Below, in pieces: positions 1 through 57,570 of a DNA stretch of 64,000 bases. Each line of letters begins with the position of its first letter. Position 1 is the stretch's first letter. The translations under genes were made by a program, and so were the position numbers. This DNA is from Chaetoderma sp. LZ-2023a. Lineage: Eukaryota; Mollusca; Caudofoveata; Chaetodermatida; Chaetodermatidae. The stretch spans positions 1-64,000 of the forward strand of contig JAVVLW010002838.1 of the NCBI GenBank assembly GCA_034401795.1, read 5' to 3'. The notes below the pieces were generated by a model. It was not told where the DNA came from and searched no databases. It saw only the letters and a program-made list of their open reading frames with translations.

Positions 1-361
1 CTTCTAGCTAAGCTCCACCCACCTTATATGTGTTGGAATCGAGTTATATACATTGAACCCTCACAATATTAGTTTAAATGCCATAACCCTGTAGCTTAGG
101 CCAATAGTGGACACAAATAGGTTAGTTAAGAATATGATGTCATAATAAAATACATCACATGTAGGCTGACATCATGAATTGCGTAATGAACGGCGTATCT
201 AAGTGCGCCATGAATGCTTAATTGGCCGTTAGTTGTACAAATTGTATGTCTACTATTTAATAAACATCCTGTTGAATATTTTGAAGCTAACTTTACTAGG
301 TGCTAACAACAACCAATCAAATAGCAAGGTCAGAATAAGTTTGACCTTTGACCTAGTGACT
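1..361 (+). repeat. Fragments of H1-type palindromic element
   Basis: Positions 1-60 resemble the GC-box end of an H1 element (ctagctaagctccaccc). Positions 130-300 resemble the opposite end (ATGATGTCATAAT, CATGAATGCTTAATTG, TTGTATGTCTACTATTTAATAAACATCCTGTTGAATATTTTGAAG). The second hairpin arm is missing. No gene is seen. Confidence 0.55.
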
Positions 362-394
362 CAAAAAAGCATCGGCTTTTGTTTCTACGAGAAT

Positions 395-562
395 TCTTAA
401 TACTTACCAGATGTACTATTATGATAATGCCTATTATCTAGTCTAGCTCAAAAAAACAATTAAAACACTGCACTCTCCTGGTCCTGCCCATACTGTGTCA
501 GGGAATTACCATAGCCCCAGGTACCGAGTCAATTCCCAATCACAGTCAGATTCGTCTTATAT
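395..562 (+). repeat. DIRS A left inverted terminal repeat
   Basis: From AATACTTACCAGATGTACTA through GGTACCGAGTCAATTCCC to about 562. It is the reverse complement of 8862-9020 with only a handful of differences by eye. Confidence 0.85.
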
Positions 563-631
563 TTGCCTTGACAAACAGCGAAAGCAGCTCAGCCTCACCT
601 CAGCGGGGCGGCTAAGGTAGGGCCATAGTAC

Positions 632-715
632 ATCCGGTAAGTATTAAGACTTCTCGTGGAAACAAAAGCGGATGCTTTTTTTATTCTACTCCGAATAATA
701 CTTACCAGATGTACT
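632..715 (+). repeat. DIRS A internal complementary region
   Basis: The first half (GGTAAGTATTAAGACTTCTC onward) is the reverse complement of the element's left end near 362-410. The second half (TTCTACTCCGAATAATACTT onward) is the reverse complement of the right end near 9003-9025. This fused layout is diagnostic of DIRS elements. Confidence 0.8.
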
Positions 716-2199
716 ATTATGATAAACTCCGGATTTCGACAGCCAAGAAATACCGGTGGGAGGAGGTGAGGTGAAAACCAGCACTCATCTACCATCCAAC
801 AGAGACGGTTGTGAAGAGACTAGAACCCTGGCATACATACGCTTGGGTTCTGCCATCTGACTCATAGAGTGCTAAACTTCCATGGTCTAGACCGCGCCCT
901 CATTTGTCCGCACAAATTCCAGAGGGCTGTAAAAACGGGGAGCAACACCCACCAGACCCGTGTCAGCCCCAAGTCTCAGCTAGGGCAGTCCAGTAGAGTG
1001 CAAAGAAGCTACTACAACTTCTAAATTCTAAATCAATATATCGATTAGATTTTCAAATTGGAATGAGTCTAATGTCTGCAAAAGAATAAGATGTTCTTGT
1101 CCAGACTATTTACTTAGATAGTCTGGTATTTCGACTATAAGTAAACTTAAAATTAGTCACTTAATTAATGTAAACACTCACCATTTTGAGTGCTTAGTCT
1201 TTCTAGTTCATCACAGGAGCTCGGCCCAATCCACGGTCGTTCTCGGGTCATGTGCATGGCCATTGTTCAGTGCAAGTGGAAGAACTTGTGATGTGTGCGA
1301 AATAGTGGTCGGATGTGGCTTAGTTCAGATTCAATAAATTGCCGACGGCTACCGGATTAAGTGCGCTGGAGATGTAGCGAAGGTAGAAGTCAGTGAATGA
1401 CGACTCGGCATGCCATTGTGCTACAGACATCACCTCCTCTAATGAGACACCCTTATAAAGGGTCGATGATGCTGCTATTGCTCGGACCTGATGGGTGTTC
1501 GCACGATCAATCTGCTTTCCTGTAGCGATTTTGTGTGACATCTGAATAGCATCGACTATCCAACGAGAAATAGTATCTTTCGAGGCGCGCAAATGAGGAG
1601 CTTTGAGACATAACCACAGAGATTTTGGGTCATCTCTCCACTCCTCAGTACGTTTCTTATACATTTTCAGACATCTGACAGGACACCAAGCAGAAGAGTT
1701 TGGGTCATGTCTAATTAAACTTGGCAAATTGATCGGCTGTCCTGGATATTTAAGTGACTGATTCTTTGCCAGGAAACAAAGACATGGAAGTAGTCTTAAA
1801 CCTTCACCTGTGACGACAAAACGGTCTTGTTCGGCAGAAAGCGCATGTATTTCGCTTCTCCTTCTCGCCGACGCTGCTGCAACCAAGAAAACTGATTTAA
1901 TAGCTAACAGTTTAATATCTATAGATCTAATCGGTTCAAAGGGAGCATGCCCTAAAACCTGTAGAACAAGAGATAGATTCCATGCTGGGATAGGAATTGG
2001 CTGTCTAGGTCACAGATTGTTCATTCCTTTAATAACTTCATTCAGCGTCATTCTCCACTCCTTCAATGGCCAGACTGGGAATGACTGAAGCCAATGCAGA
2101 CTTATATGCTGCTAGGGTTGAAGTACAAGTTTGTCAACTTCGTATAAATGACAGATAAAATCTGCTACGTGTTGAACAGATGCAGAAAGGGATCGATAT

Positions 2200-4125
2200 C
2201 TCTTCCCATACACCCAGAGTTGTCCTTATGCGTCCTTTTGCGCGTATATACGCATAAAAATGGCAGAGGGATGCATAAAAATAAACCCTCTGCGTCCCCG
2301 AGGACGCAGGAGGGATGCAGTGAAAAAGTGTAACGGAAACTGGTTACTTTGCGTGTGCTTAATTATCGATTATATTATCGTGTGTGTATATTTATTTGTG
2401 CATGTTTTTACTTTAAAAAATATACCTAATGTATTGTGTTCAGTAAAACGAACTTACTGCATTGTTTAAGACTATGATTTGTTGTATGTTTTCTTGCACA
2501 ACTCAAAGTTGTTAATGCCCATAAATCAGATTCAACCACCACATTTATAATTGTAAACACAATCCCCAAATCATACTTAGTATTCCATTTGATCTAATTT
2601 GTATAAATAATGAGTTTACACGCCCGATGTTAGTCGCCTTGTTTGGCCTACAAATTGCAAAAATACCCGCCATGTTTCAGTCAGTTGTGCTAAGCGTCAG
2701 TGTGACGTGTTAGTATTTGATTGGATAACAGCGGAATCTCCCTCTCGAAGAACTCACGCTTGAGAAATCCAATACAACTGATCAAGCGTATACAAACGTG
2801 TCTGGGCGTCTTAACCCTTTCAGAGCTCAGAACATTGGACAGATCACAAAGTTGTTATCACTAATATGCTGAATATTTTGAAATTAATTTGCGCATGCCT
2901 ACTTGCCTAAAGTAGCAACGACTTACAGGCAAAATATTTTTTTCTATTTACTTATCAAAATATCTAAATGTATGAAGGAATATATGGAAGATATTGTGAT
3001 ATCTTTTACATTTGAATGGTCCTTGACGGATTAGCGGCGGTGTCTTTGTATTGCTGTTTGAATAACGGTTTCAATACGGGCTATAAGCCGTCTTTTATTT
3101 AGCAATAGCGGCTGATTGATTGACTGATGGATTAGTGTTTATTATAATGTTTAACAGTACTCGATCGTTAGGTGTTCCCAATTTCTCAACTAAAAAGCTC
3201 ATCCCAGCAGCGATGTTCAATGATATCGTCGATCTACAGGTAGGCATACGTTAAGATATTGATTTTTTCCAAACAGCGTATAGCTCAAAGCTCCCCGATA
3301 CAAGTGTCCTTATTGGATACACGCTAATGCGTTATCTATGCTTCAACCAATCAGCAATCGTGTTACATAGTTACTCCCTATGAATTAGACATATCAGGTT
3401 ATTGGCTGATATATTTTCACTAATTACGCATTTTAATATGATTTATACAGATTATTTTTGATAAATTATTGTTTTGTCTGCTCTTAGCCTATGTATTCCA
3501 CTATATTTAGTCATTCCAGTTACATTATACAAAATACACGCGCATTATATCGAAGTAGGTCGTCGTCCTTGAGCAAACTCGCCCCAGATACACGTAATTT
3601 TTCAATTCATCCAAAGTCAAGTTAGGGTTTTATAGACAATCTAATGCAATGGTCTTTGCTAATTACTAATGTAGTTGTCTTTGGAAATGTTAATCATACA
3701 AGGTTGTCAATGTAGGTTGGTTGGTTGGTTTATCAGACAACAAACAAGTACAGTGCTTTAAGTTATTGTTTATTGACATGCAGTTCAAATGTTATTAGTT
3801 AAATATACAATGGCCATTTCAATAAATAAATTTTAGCCATCATTGTAGATCACAGAATACATATTTTTGAAAATTTACCATGGGAATGACTGGCACTGCT
3901 TAGAGCCAGTCATCCTAGTGTTAAACTTTCAAAAATAGGTATTTTGGTGATCTACAATAGTGGCCAAGAGTGTTAAGTGCTAAAGGTTAATAAACTATGC
4001 ATAGTTAATATTCTCTATATATACATTAACAGTATTTACACAATGTCATAACTAGTGCTTTCAACATGTTTAATAAAGTGCTTTATAATCATATCAATGC
4101 GTTGTTTATTTTAAGAAAAAAACAT
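2200..4125. other. Unidentified ~1.9-kb segment inserted in DIRS A
   Basis: No similarity to DIRS proteins. AT-rich, without a convincing gene. It contains a short GC-rich hairpin at about 2286-2314 (CCCTCTGCGTCC / GGACGCAGGAGGG), an H1-like piece near 2870-2945 and a diverged H2 hairpin at 3844-3957. Boundaries are approximate and I could not find clear terminal inverted repeats. Probably a nested transposon or several of them. Confidence 0.5.
3844..3957. repeat. H2-type hairpin (diverged)
   Basis: Arms TTGTAGATCACAGAATACAT ... and the complementary end TATTTTGGTGATCTACAA surround the H2 core (TTTTTGAAAATTTACCATGG, GAATGACTGGC / GCCAGTCATCC). The outer arms differ from the usual GTCCATTTGCAGACC. 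Confidence 0.75.
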
Positions 4126-4183
4126 GGGACCCCCATATTTCAGACACTGCTTACACCACTCTGCAAATTTGTTGATTCTATAA

Positions 4184-6105
4184 TTATGTTTTAGTGGTTG
4201 ACCCTCTTCTGGCTGAAGCAACAAACTTCACTGCTTGCTCAGAAAAGCCACCCATAATTGCACGCTGCTTGATAACATCCATGCAGTCAATTTGAACATT
4301 TCTGGTCTGTCGTGGAAATACAGACCCCTGTTCTGAGAGATTAGATCTCTTCTGTCTGGAAGAGGGATTGGATTGCAGACCAGAAGGTCCAGCAGATCCG
4401 TAAACCTGCCAATAAGGGGTGATCAGTAGTACTTGGCACATACCCTCTCTTATCTTTGCCAGAACCTTTGGGATGAGAATCGCTGGAGGATACGCATACG
4501 CGTACATTCCCTTCCAACTTATCGCCAGTGCGTCTACTGCTAGAGCTAGTGGGTCCGGGATCGGTGACACGTATGTGACCATCTGTGCGTTCTGTTTCAT
4601 CGCAAACAGGTCCACATTTGGCTTGCCCCAATAATTGAATAGAACCTCCACTACCGACTGGTTGAGCTGCCATTCCGTCGGACGACAAACCGTCCTTCAA
4701 CTGAGAGCATCTACTAGGATGTTCAGTCTTCCTGGAATGTGTGCTGCCCGAAGAATAACATTCCTCTCTTGGCACCACAGCATAAGGTTCCAAATCATCA
4801 TACACAACTCTGGTGATCTCGTCCCGCCTTGGCGGTTCAAATAAGACACCACTGTTGAGTTGTCTGTCCTTACTAGGACAATCTTGTCTCGGATTAAGCT
4901 CTCGAATTTTCGAAGTGCTAATGTCACTGCTAATAATTCGAGAACATTGATATGTTTCTGCGCATTGGTCCGATACCATTCCTCTGACACTGACTGATCT
5001 TCCAATACCGCTCCCCAACCTGTCGTTGAAGCATCTGTGAAGATGGACATCTGTGGTTGAGGAGGTTATAGAGGAACACCTCGCAGGAGATTCTGTTCTG
5101 ATAACCACCACTGAAGGTGGAACATCAATGGTTCTTTTACTGGAATTTTCAGAGATAACGGATCCATTCTCTGAAACCAGAATGACATGAGATACATCTG
5201 AATCGGCCTGCGCCGGAGTGCCGCATAAGGAACCACTTTCTCCAGAGACACTAGTAAACCCAGTATCCTGAGAAATTGGCACGCTGTCAGAAAAGCTCCT
5301 ACAGAAACTGACTCCAGTACTGCAATCAAACTCTTGACTCTGCTCTCCGCCGGAAAAGCCATCTCTGAGGTTGAAAAATATTCCCAGATAAACAAACTCC
5401 TGGGATGGAGTCAGTTCTGATTTCTCTAGATTCACACTCCATCCTAGATCCTTTAGTAAGGCTAGGAACACCTGAAGATTGTTGCGCAGAGTGACTGGAT
5501 TCCCCGCCTTCAGCAGCCAGTCGTCTATGTAAGCATGAACAGCTTTCTTTCTCCTGCGAAGATAAGAAGTCATGGCGAGAACCACTTTGGTGAAGACCCT
5601 CGGAGCTGTAGTCAGGCCGAATGGAACCGCATTGAATTCCCAAACATTGTATTGGAATGCAAAGCGAAGGTATTTCTGAAAAGGAATTGACATTGGAATA
5701 TGAAAATATGCATCCTTCAGATCTATCGACACTGCCCACATGCCTTTTCTCAACCCTGTCATCACCGCTGCTACAGTCTCCATCTGAAACTTTGGAGAAA
5801 GAATAAATTTGTTCAACGGTTTGAGATTGAGAATTGGTCTCCAACCTCTGGTACGTTTCGGAATGAGGAACATCATCGAATAGAAGCCTAGGGAGGACTG
5901 ATTGCGAAATAGATGAATTGCGTTCTTCTGCTGAAGAGCTTCGATTTCTGAGCAAATGGCATCTAGACGATCGGATTCCCTTGGAACGGGAGTTCACACT
6001 GGAGTCGATGTTAATGGAACTAACGATTGACGGATGAGCCAGTCCGGTTCGTAGCCATTTCTTAACCACTGACAGACTAAACAATCTCACACGACCCATT
6101 CCCAT
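4184..6105 (-). pseudogene. DIRS A reverse transcriptase / RNase H region (broken)
   Basis: Shows WRPILNLKPLNKFI, SIDLKDAYFHIP, the catalytic VHAYIDDWLLKAG (YIDD box) and VYLGIFF of a DIRS reverse transcriptase. It continues with RNase H motifs FTDASTTGWGA, ELLAVTLAL and RTDNSTVVSYLNRQG. The final domain PNVDLFAMKQN ... YAYAYPPAILIPKVL is the conserved region after RNase H that is often called methyltransferase-like in DIRS. Several breaks. Confidence 0.85.
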
Positions 6106-6455
6106 TGGCTTGAGAACAGTTGAAGTCTGCCTCTGACGGTAGGAATCTGCACACAGCTGGCGGTCGATATTGCACGATAAGACGCTAAATCGCTTGGGTG
6201 AAGATTCTCGACTCCCTTCATTCCTGACGTCACCGGAACTGATTCAGCCGGAACCGCGTCAGGACTGACCTCCATGGCCGCCCCGCGGTTTCTTGGAATA
6301 TGACGGCCCGGGACCGCTGCCATGACTATCTTTATGATAACCGCCACGACCCGAACCACCACCCTTCCTGTCCTCCTCATACAGCCTCTTATTAGAGGAC
6401 TTGTATGAGGACGAACGGCCAGCCAGGTCCCTGCGATCCGGATGCCTGATGGGCA

Positions 6456-8204
6456 TCATGGCCAGAAGGATGGAAGGCGCTGCCTCTGTTGCTCATGCTG
6501 ATGCTGTTTGTAGGACTGCTGCGGCTGTGTCCTCTTAGTCGACTTCCACGACTTGCCGACTACTTCCTGCTCAGCGACCTTGATTAAGGCTTGACGTGCC
6601 GAGCCGCCGAACAAGCCTGGACCAATGAAAGGCGCAGAAGATAACGCAGCCCTCATCTCAGGTCCTGGTTCTACACAGTCGAGAACCATTCTCCTTCGCT
6701 CCACCAATGATCTGGTGATCACCCTGGCCATGCAATCCTGGTACAAGCGCATGGTCTCCCGGACAACTCCCGGAGCAGCCTCTGGCACTTCTCCACCTTC
6801 CGCCACGCAAGTCAGCATACCCTGCAGGATGGTACATCCGTGCGAGAGCGCAGCCATGGCTGCCCTCGCCGCATCCTCAATGAGCGTTAACTCATTAAAA
6901 GGATCCTTATTGGCCGGGGAAACTAAGGGACAAAAACGCCCCTTCGATTTGCCAGCCAACGGCCTATTCAATGCCTCTCGCTCCCCGACGGAAAGCCGTG
7001 GAACCCGGGCATACTGATGGTAGGCCTGCTCCGCAAAACGGATCCTACTCCTTATCCCCTTCGGGGACTTGGGCAATGCATAGTCTGGCTGAACCAGACG
7101 ATACGCCGCAACAGCCAACATGTCGGAAGTCTGCGTGTCCAAAGGGAGCGTCGGCATGGCCGAAGAGCCACTTGACAGAGCGCTAGCTGCTCGCTCTGCC
7201 ATCCGTTCCATCGCCGGATCGTGCTGAGATCCCTGATCCGATGCCAACCCGAGACGGCCAGACCTCCAGTCAAGGACCTGCACCCATTCAGCTTCGGTGC
7301 AAAAAGACAATGGACTACCGTTCTCATCTTCCTTCTCACCCTTGGATGAGTAGGCCACTGACGATCCATGCTGAGAACTATGGCCCGCACTTCTTCCAAC
7401 ATGAAACGCATCCATAGCCCGACTACTTGCGGCACCAGTGTCCAATGAATCGCTGGACACAGATTCACTGCAGTCCATCGGCTCCAGCACGGGAGCCGGG
7501 ACTACAGCCGCTTTCCCCATGGTAGATGACTGAACTCCGAGAGGAGCTGCACCTAATGCCGCTGGGATGCCGCTAGGAACCGCAAAACACGGCTCCAACG
7601 ACAACGCGGGTTGAGCAAAATCCGGGTGAAAGATGCCCGACGGAACATCGACATCACCACCCGCTTGGCAAACCCGTACACATCCTGAGGGAGATCCCTG
7701 GGATGTACCTGGTTAAGCCGTTAACGAAATATCCGGCATACCGGAATCTTCCATTAGCAAATCTTCCTCCTCCGCCGTCAGCTCTTGAGCCAAGGTCGGA
7801 GAAAGGACAGGTGCTTGTCCCTCCGCAGAACTAGCCGGACCACCAAAAGATTGACCTGCACCAGCCTGCATCGTCGGGATCATGGACTGCAAGGACTCAA
7901 ACATTGCCTTAAACTGGGCCGCCCATACGCCCAATGCTGAATCCATTCGCTCGTTCAGACGATCTTCCAGTCCCCTCACTGACGCCTGATCCAGCTTGGC
8001 CGCCTTGTCCCTCGCGATTCTCTCCAAGCGCGCATGTCGATCACGATCAAACTCTGTCACCAACTCCGAGGACCACTTGGCGCACACGTCACAAGGACTT
8101 CCCACTTCGCGCAAGCGACACAATGATGACCACTGAACTTGCGCTTCATGAACCTGTTGCACTTCTGACACAAAGTGTCCTGGTTCTTGGTCTTCTGCGA
8201 ACAC
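6456..8204 (-). pseudogene. DIRS A gag-like region (broken)
   Basis: Long minus-strand open stretches with little homology outside DIRS. There is an N-terminal Cys/His cluster (CQKCNRF..., HHCVAC) near 8100-8200. A basic Gly/Arg-rich tail follows in an overlapping frame near 6260-6460. The position, first in the element and just before the reverse transcriptase, supports a gag-like role. Confidence 0.65.
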
Positions 8205-8861
8205 AGAGAAGAATTAAAATGCTGCACATGACATACGATGATGAGCAATACGCAGAATTGACTTGATTGTAAGTAAAAATTACTTAGAAACATTAACTTT
8301 CTCTTATATTAATGATAATCAAGCCTTTAGGCAGGAAATATTTGAAACTTATTTGAGTGAAAATTAATAAACACAACTTGGAAATTAACTAACGTTAATA
8401 ACGCCAAGAAATAAATGCCGATCACTACAAACACCCTCGACAATGAAGCGAGAGCTAAGGATTGGCATAAAACAGAGTGGATAGACACGCCAAGCCAAAA
8501 CGAAACATTAATCATGGGTGCCGCCATCTTGGCTGAGGGTGCATCCACCTTGGAAGGAACCAAGTCGCAAGAGAAATTAACCGAGTACCCGGATAAGATT
8601 AAACAGTTAACGGGTACCGGAGCGACTCCAACAATGGCTACCATTTTAGAATAATGTGCCAATTTAAGAAATTTCCAATCAGTCATTACGGCACGAATGT
8701 ATAAATTCTAGATCGATACAACCTGCCCCTGTGATGACTTTCCTTTTCCCTCCATGATGCCAGCAACAAATAGACGATAACACCCATAGATTCGGAAATT
8801 TGAGCAAAATTTAGACACTAGAAAACATGCGACTTTTCAAGTCTGCAAAATAAGCGAATCT

Positions 8862-9020
8862 GACTGTGATTGGGAATTGACTCGGTACCTGGGGCTATGG
8901 TAATTCCCGGACACAGTATGGGCAGGACCAGGAGAGTGCAGAGTTTTTAATTGTTTATTTTGCGCTAGACTAGATAATAGGCATTATCATAATAGTACAT
9001 CTGGTAAGTATTATTCGAAG
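8862..9020 (+). repeat. DIRS A right inverted terminal repeat
   Basis: Reverse complement of 395-562: GGGAATTGACTCGGTACC through to TCTGGTAAGTATTATTCG. It contains the donor-like GGTAAGTAT near the outer end. Confidence 0.85.
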
Positions 9021-9227
9021 TAGAACTCACTATCATCACGCTGTCTCCTCTTGGTATAGCCAATCATGCATCCATGTTTGGTTCCAGTAGGCTTAAGCAA
9101 ACCTCAAATATAGATGATTTGCAACGCCGCCACCGTCGTCACCAGAAAAATGATACCTCTCTCCGCTTTGCAGGTCAGACAAAAGCTATTAAGATTTCTC
9201 TGTTAGACGAGTTTGAGCAGTACTTAC

Positions 9228-54956
<45,729 letters not shown>

Positions 54957-55606
54957 CTGTAGGGAAATAAACAAATGTTATTTAAGGCTAAAATACAGGT
55001 GATGGTTTCAGAAAGTGAGTGTAAAAATATTCCTGGTATATTTAAATATTATTTATCCACTTTGACTGGATATATGTCAAATTTGAGAACTTAGATATTT
55101 TTTTCGTGCTTGTGGACTAGTCAGATTACAATGAAGAAAAAAGTTGTCTTTCTACCGATCATGTGGTCCTATCAGTGTTTACATCACCCCAATCACATAG
55201 GCCTAACATAATGCTGATGACTCTGATGTTAAAATTTTTTATTTCAAAATTAAAAGATGAACTGGTTTTCATTTTCAAACAAATTTGGTGGAAGATGTTG
55301 CTGTCGTGAAAAATGTATATCAGTTTCTTTGCTATTGACACAGTAAAAGATAGACTATTGACATCAGAGTGATAAATGGTGACTCTTTAATCATCAACTT
55401 TCTTTAAAAAACCAATTTTTCTCATAGAAATTGTCCACACTTACAGACCAAGGTAAGATTATATTTGAAAATTTACCACTTGAGTGACTTAACCAATCAT
55501 AGTCTCGCCATTCAGAGATCAATTTTGTGTATTATCCAAATTAATCATGGTATGCACTGACTGAACATTTTGAAAATAATTTGACTGGACATAATTGCTG
55601 CCAACT
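54957..55606. repeat. Upstream flank with an H3 element (55198-55383) and an H1 left arm (55562-55606)
   Basis: H3: TGATGACTCTGATGTTAAAA ... CAAATTTGGTGGAAGATGTT ... TATTGACATCAGAGTGATAA. An H2 left half lies near 55430-55500. The H1 left arm (CTGAACATTTTGAAAATAAT ... ATTGCTGCC) is cut off where DIRS C begins. No dynein exon seen. Confidence 0.7.
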
Positions 55607-55649
55607 GATAAACGAAATCTAGGATTTCTTTTTTCACGAGAGAGTTGAT

Positions 55650-55815
55650 ACTTACCTCCCTAATACTTTAGATATTGCTAAATATTGGCTTTCACTCAAT
55701 AAAACAGTTAGGTGCCCCTACTGGGCAGGGAGTCAGAGCGTAGTCCGGCGGATGCCAGCCCCACCACCGCGCATGCGCAGACTAGCACTTCCTCTGACTA
55801 GATTATTGGCTGACA
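55650..55815 (+). repeat. DIRS C left inverted terminal repeat
   Basis: ACTTACCTCCCTAATACTTT ... CAGTTAGGTGCCCCTACTGG ... CGCGCATGCGCAGACTAGCA; reverse complement of 62455-62630 apart from a short length difference and one or two substitutions. Confidence 0.92.
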
Positions 55816-55877
55816 CACATGCAACTATTAAGAGCCTGAAGACCGAGCCTCTGTGGGGTGGAGAGGCCGGGTCCGTA

Positions 55878-55990
55878 TCTAGGGAGGTAAGTATCAACTC
55901 TCTCGTGAAAAAAGAAATCCTAGATTTCGTTTATTTCACTTCAAGAGTATACTTACCTCCCTAATACTTTTGATATTGCCAGAATTCGAA
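55878..55990 (+). repeat. DIRS C internal complementary region
   Basis: GAAATCCTAGATTTCGTTTA (left-end copy) joined to TTTCACTTCAAGAGTATACT (right-end copy). Both private variants match this element's own ends. Confidence 0.92.
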
Positions 55991-56512
55991 AGTGAATCTG
56001 GCGGGAGGGAGGCGAGGTCAAAAGACCAGCTCATCCCTATACGCTTTTTCTGCGTTTAAGGCACTTAAACTTCTGAAACTGTCTGAAAAAACAGTCAGGA
56101 TTTGACTAATCATCGGATAACACCACCGATGTATGAGAGATGACCGAATGTCATATGCGCTCCCCCCCCCTCCTTCCTGGGAGGAAGAGTCGACTGACCT
56201 CAATGTCCTATACGCTCTCTACGTACAAGTGCCATGTACTACAGGACAGAGACGAAAAAGCTCCATTTTCGTAACTCTCAACAATGAACCACACAAATAC
56301 ACAAACCATCACCATATTAATAACGGGTAACGTGACAATACAATCAACAATGGACAACACATGAACAAGACTGACCTTGTTGAAAATGGCTGCTGACATC
56401 ATCTTCCCATTGGTAAAGACTGATGCAGGCCCAAAAAAGTGGGTGTTTCCATAAATTAATTGTGAAATATATAAGTAATGAGGAAAACCCTCCTCAAAAA
56501 ATATAAACCGAG
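55991..56512. other. DIRS C 3' untranslated region
   Basis: Parallel to 40906-41420 in B. No coding signal. Confidence 0.7.
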
Positions 56513-57570
56513 TTATTTTTTCAAAATCGACAAGGCGAGAGGATTAGAGGTGTCACGGAGATAATGGTCTGTAAAACTTGACTCACAGTGCCACTGAGCC
56601 ACCGACATAAAATCATCCACCGGGACCCCATTAAATAGGGCGGTGGATGTCACTACGCCGCGGACACTGTGAGCCTTGGCCACGTCAACCTGCTTCCCGG
56701 TGGCGGATTTATGGCAAAACTGAATGCATTCCACAATCCACCTGGAAATGGTGTCCTTAGAAGCCCTGCCATGGGGTTCAATATATGACAACCATAACGC
56801 TGACTGGTCGGTGCGCCACTCCGCCGTACGTTGTTTGTACCGGCGGAGCGCCCGGACGGGACACCATGCTTTAGAATTAGGATCATATCTAGTTAAAGCA
56901 GGCAAAATAATAGGTTGACCTGGATATTTCAACGACTGATTTTTAGCCAAGAAATTAATCCTAGGTAGCAGCTTAAGGCCTTCCCCTGAAACCACAAAAC
57001 GGTCATCCTCGGCTGATAAGGCATGAATTTCACTCCTACGCCTAGCCGAGGCCGCAGCAATTAAAAACACAGTCTTCAGTGTTAATAGTTTCATAGAAAT
57101 GGAACTAAGTGGTTCAAAAGGCTTATCACCTAGTACTTGAAGCACTAGCGATAAACTCCAAGACGGAATCACAGGAGGATTCCTTGGTCTTAGATTGCCC
57201 ATGCCTTTAATTAATACATTTAATGTATTTACTTCATCACTTCCCCTCTTAGCCAAGCAAGGAATAACAGACATTAATGCTGACTTATAACCAGCAATAG
57301 AGTTAGGCTTGAGGCTATAGGCATCATAGAGGTGACAGAGGAAATCAGCTACTACTTGAATAGATGAATCCATTGGATCAATACATCTTTTTGAGCACCA
57401 TTCTGCAAATCTGTTGATTTTATAATTATATGCTCTGGAGGTTGACCCCCTCCTGGCTTTGGCCATAAACATGGCTGCTTGCTCAGAAAAGCCCTCCTTA
57501 ATTCTAGATTCCATGACAACATCCACGCAGTCAATCTGAACATTGACGGATTGTTGTGAAGGGCCTTGCC
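56513..57570 (-). CDS. DIRS C tyrosine recombinase (open)
   Basis: The C-terminal ~350 residues of a 978-codon open frame form the recombinase: MESRIKEGFSEQAAMFMAKA, NYKINRFAEWCSKRCIDPMD, VADFLCHLYDAYSLKPN, AASARRRSEIHALSAEDDRF, HSVRGVVTSTALFNGV and SSFTDHYLRDTSNPLALSIL. Catalytic Arg, His-x-x-Arg and Tyr are all present. The upstream part of the frame overlaps the reverse transcriptase and is unlikely to be a separate domain. Confidence 0.9.

Larger units (their letters stand above)
1320..4200 (-). pseudogene. DIRS A tyrosine recombinase region (broken, split by an insertion)
   Basis: The minus strand encodes recognisable tyrosine-recombinase sequence at 1320-2190 and near 4130-4200. Catalytic-type motifs are visible: ARRRSEIHAL (first Arg), HQVR (His-x-x-Arg) and SSFTDFYLR (Tyr). 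An unrelated ~1.9-kb segment lies between the two parts. Confidence 0.8.
362..9025 (-). mobile_element. DIRS retrotransposon A (old, broken, with a nested insertion)
   Basis: DIRS-order tyrosine-recombinase retrotransposon transcribed on the minus strand. Parts in reading order: right inverted terminal repeat, gag-like region, reverse transcriptase/RNase H, tyrosine recombinase, internal complementary region, left inverted terminal repeat. The outermost ends are taken from the internal complementary region near 632-712, which copies both ends in reverse. A non-DIRS segment of roughly 1.9 kb interrupts the recombinase region. The coding parts carry several breaks, probably five or more, and the ends and internal copies have drifted, so this copy is old. 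It belongs to a different subfamily from B, C and D. No target-site duplication is seen, as expected for DIRS. Confidence 0.85.

Noticed and set aside
1-361. Terminal dynein exon (GLFLEGARWD-type)
   Set aside because: Not found on the minus strand before DIRS A; the sequence is made of H1-element pieces. It should lie before position 1.
1810-2469. Plus-strand short frames in DIRS A and its insertion
   Set aside because: Antisense to recognisable recombinase sequence, or in AT-rich DNA without similarity.
362-9025. LTR or Polinton-type identity for the large elements
   Set aside because: Inverted, not direct, terminal repeats; a tyrosine recombinase with Arg, His-x-x-Arg and Tyr motifs instead of a DDE integrase; and an internal complementary region all point to DIRS. 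No protease, DNA polymerase B or capsid gene is seen.
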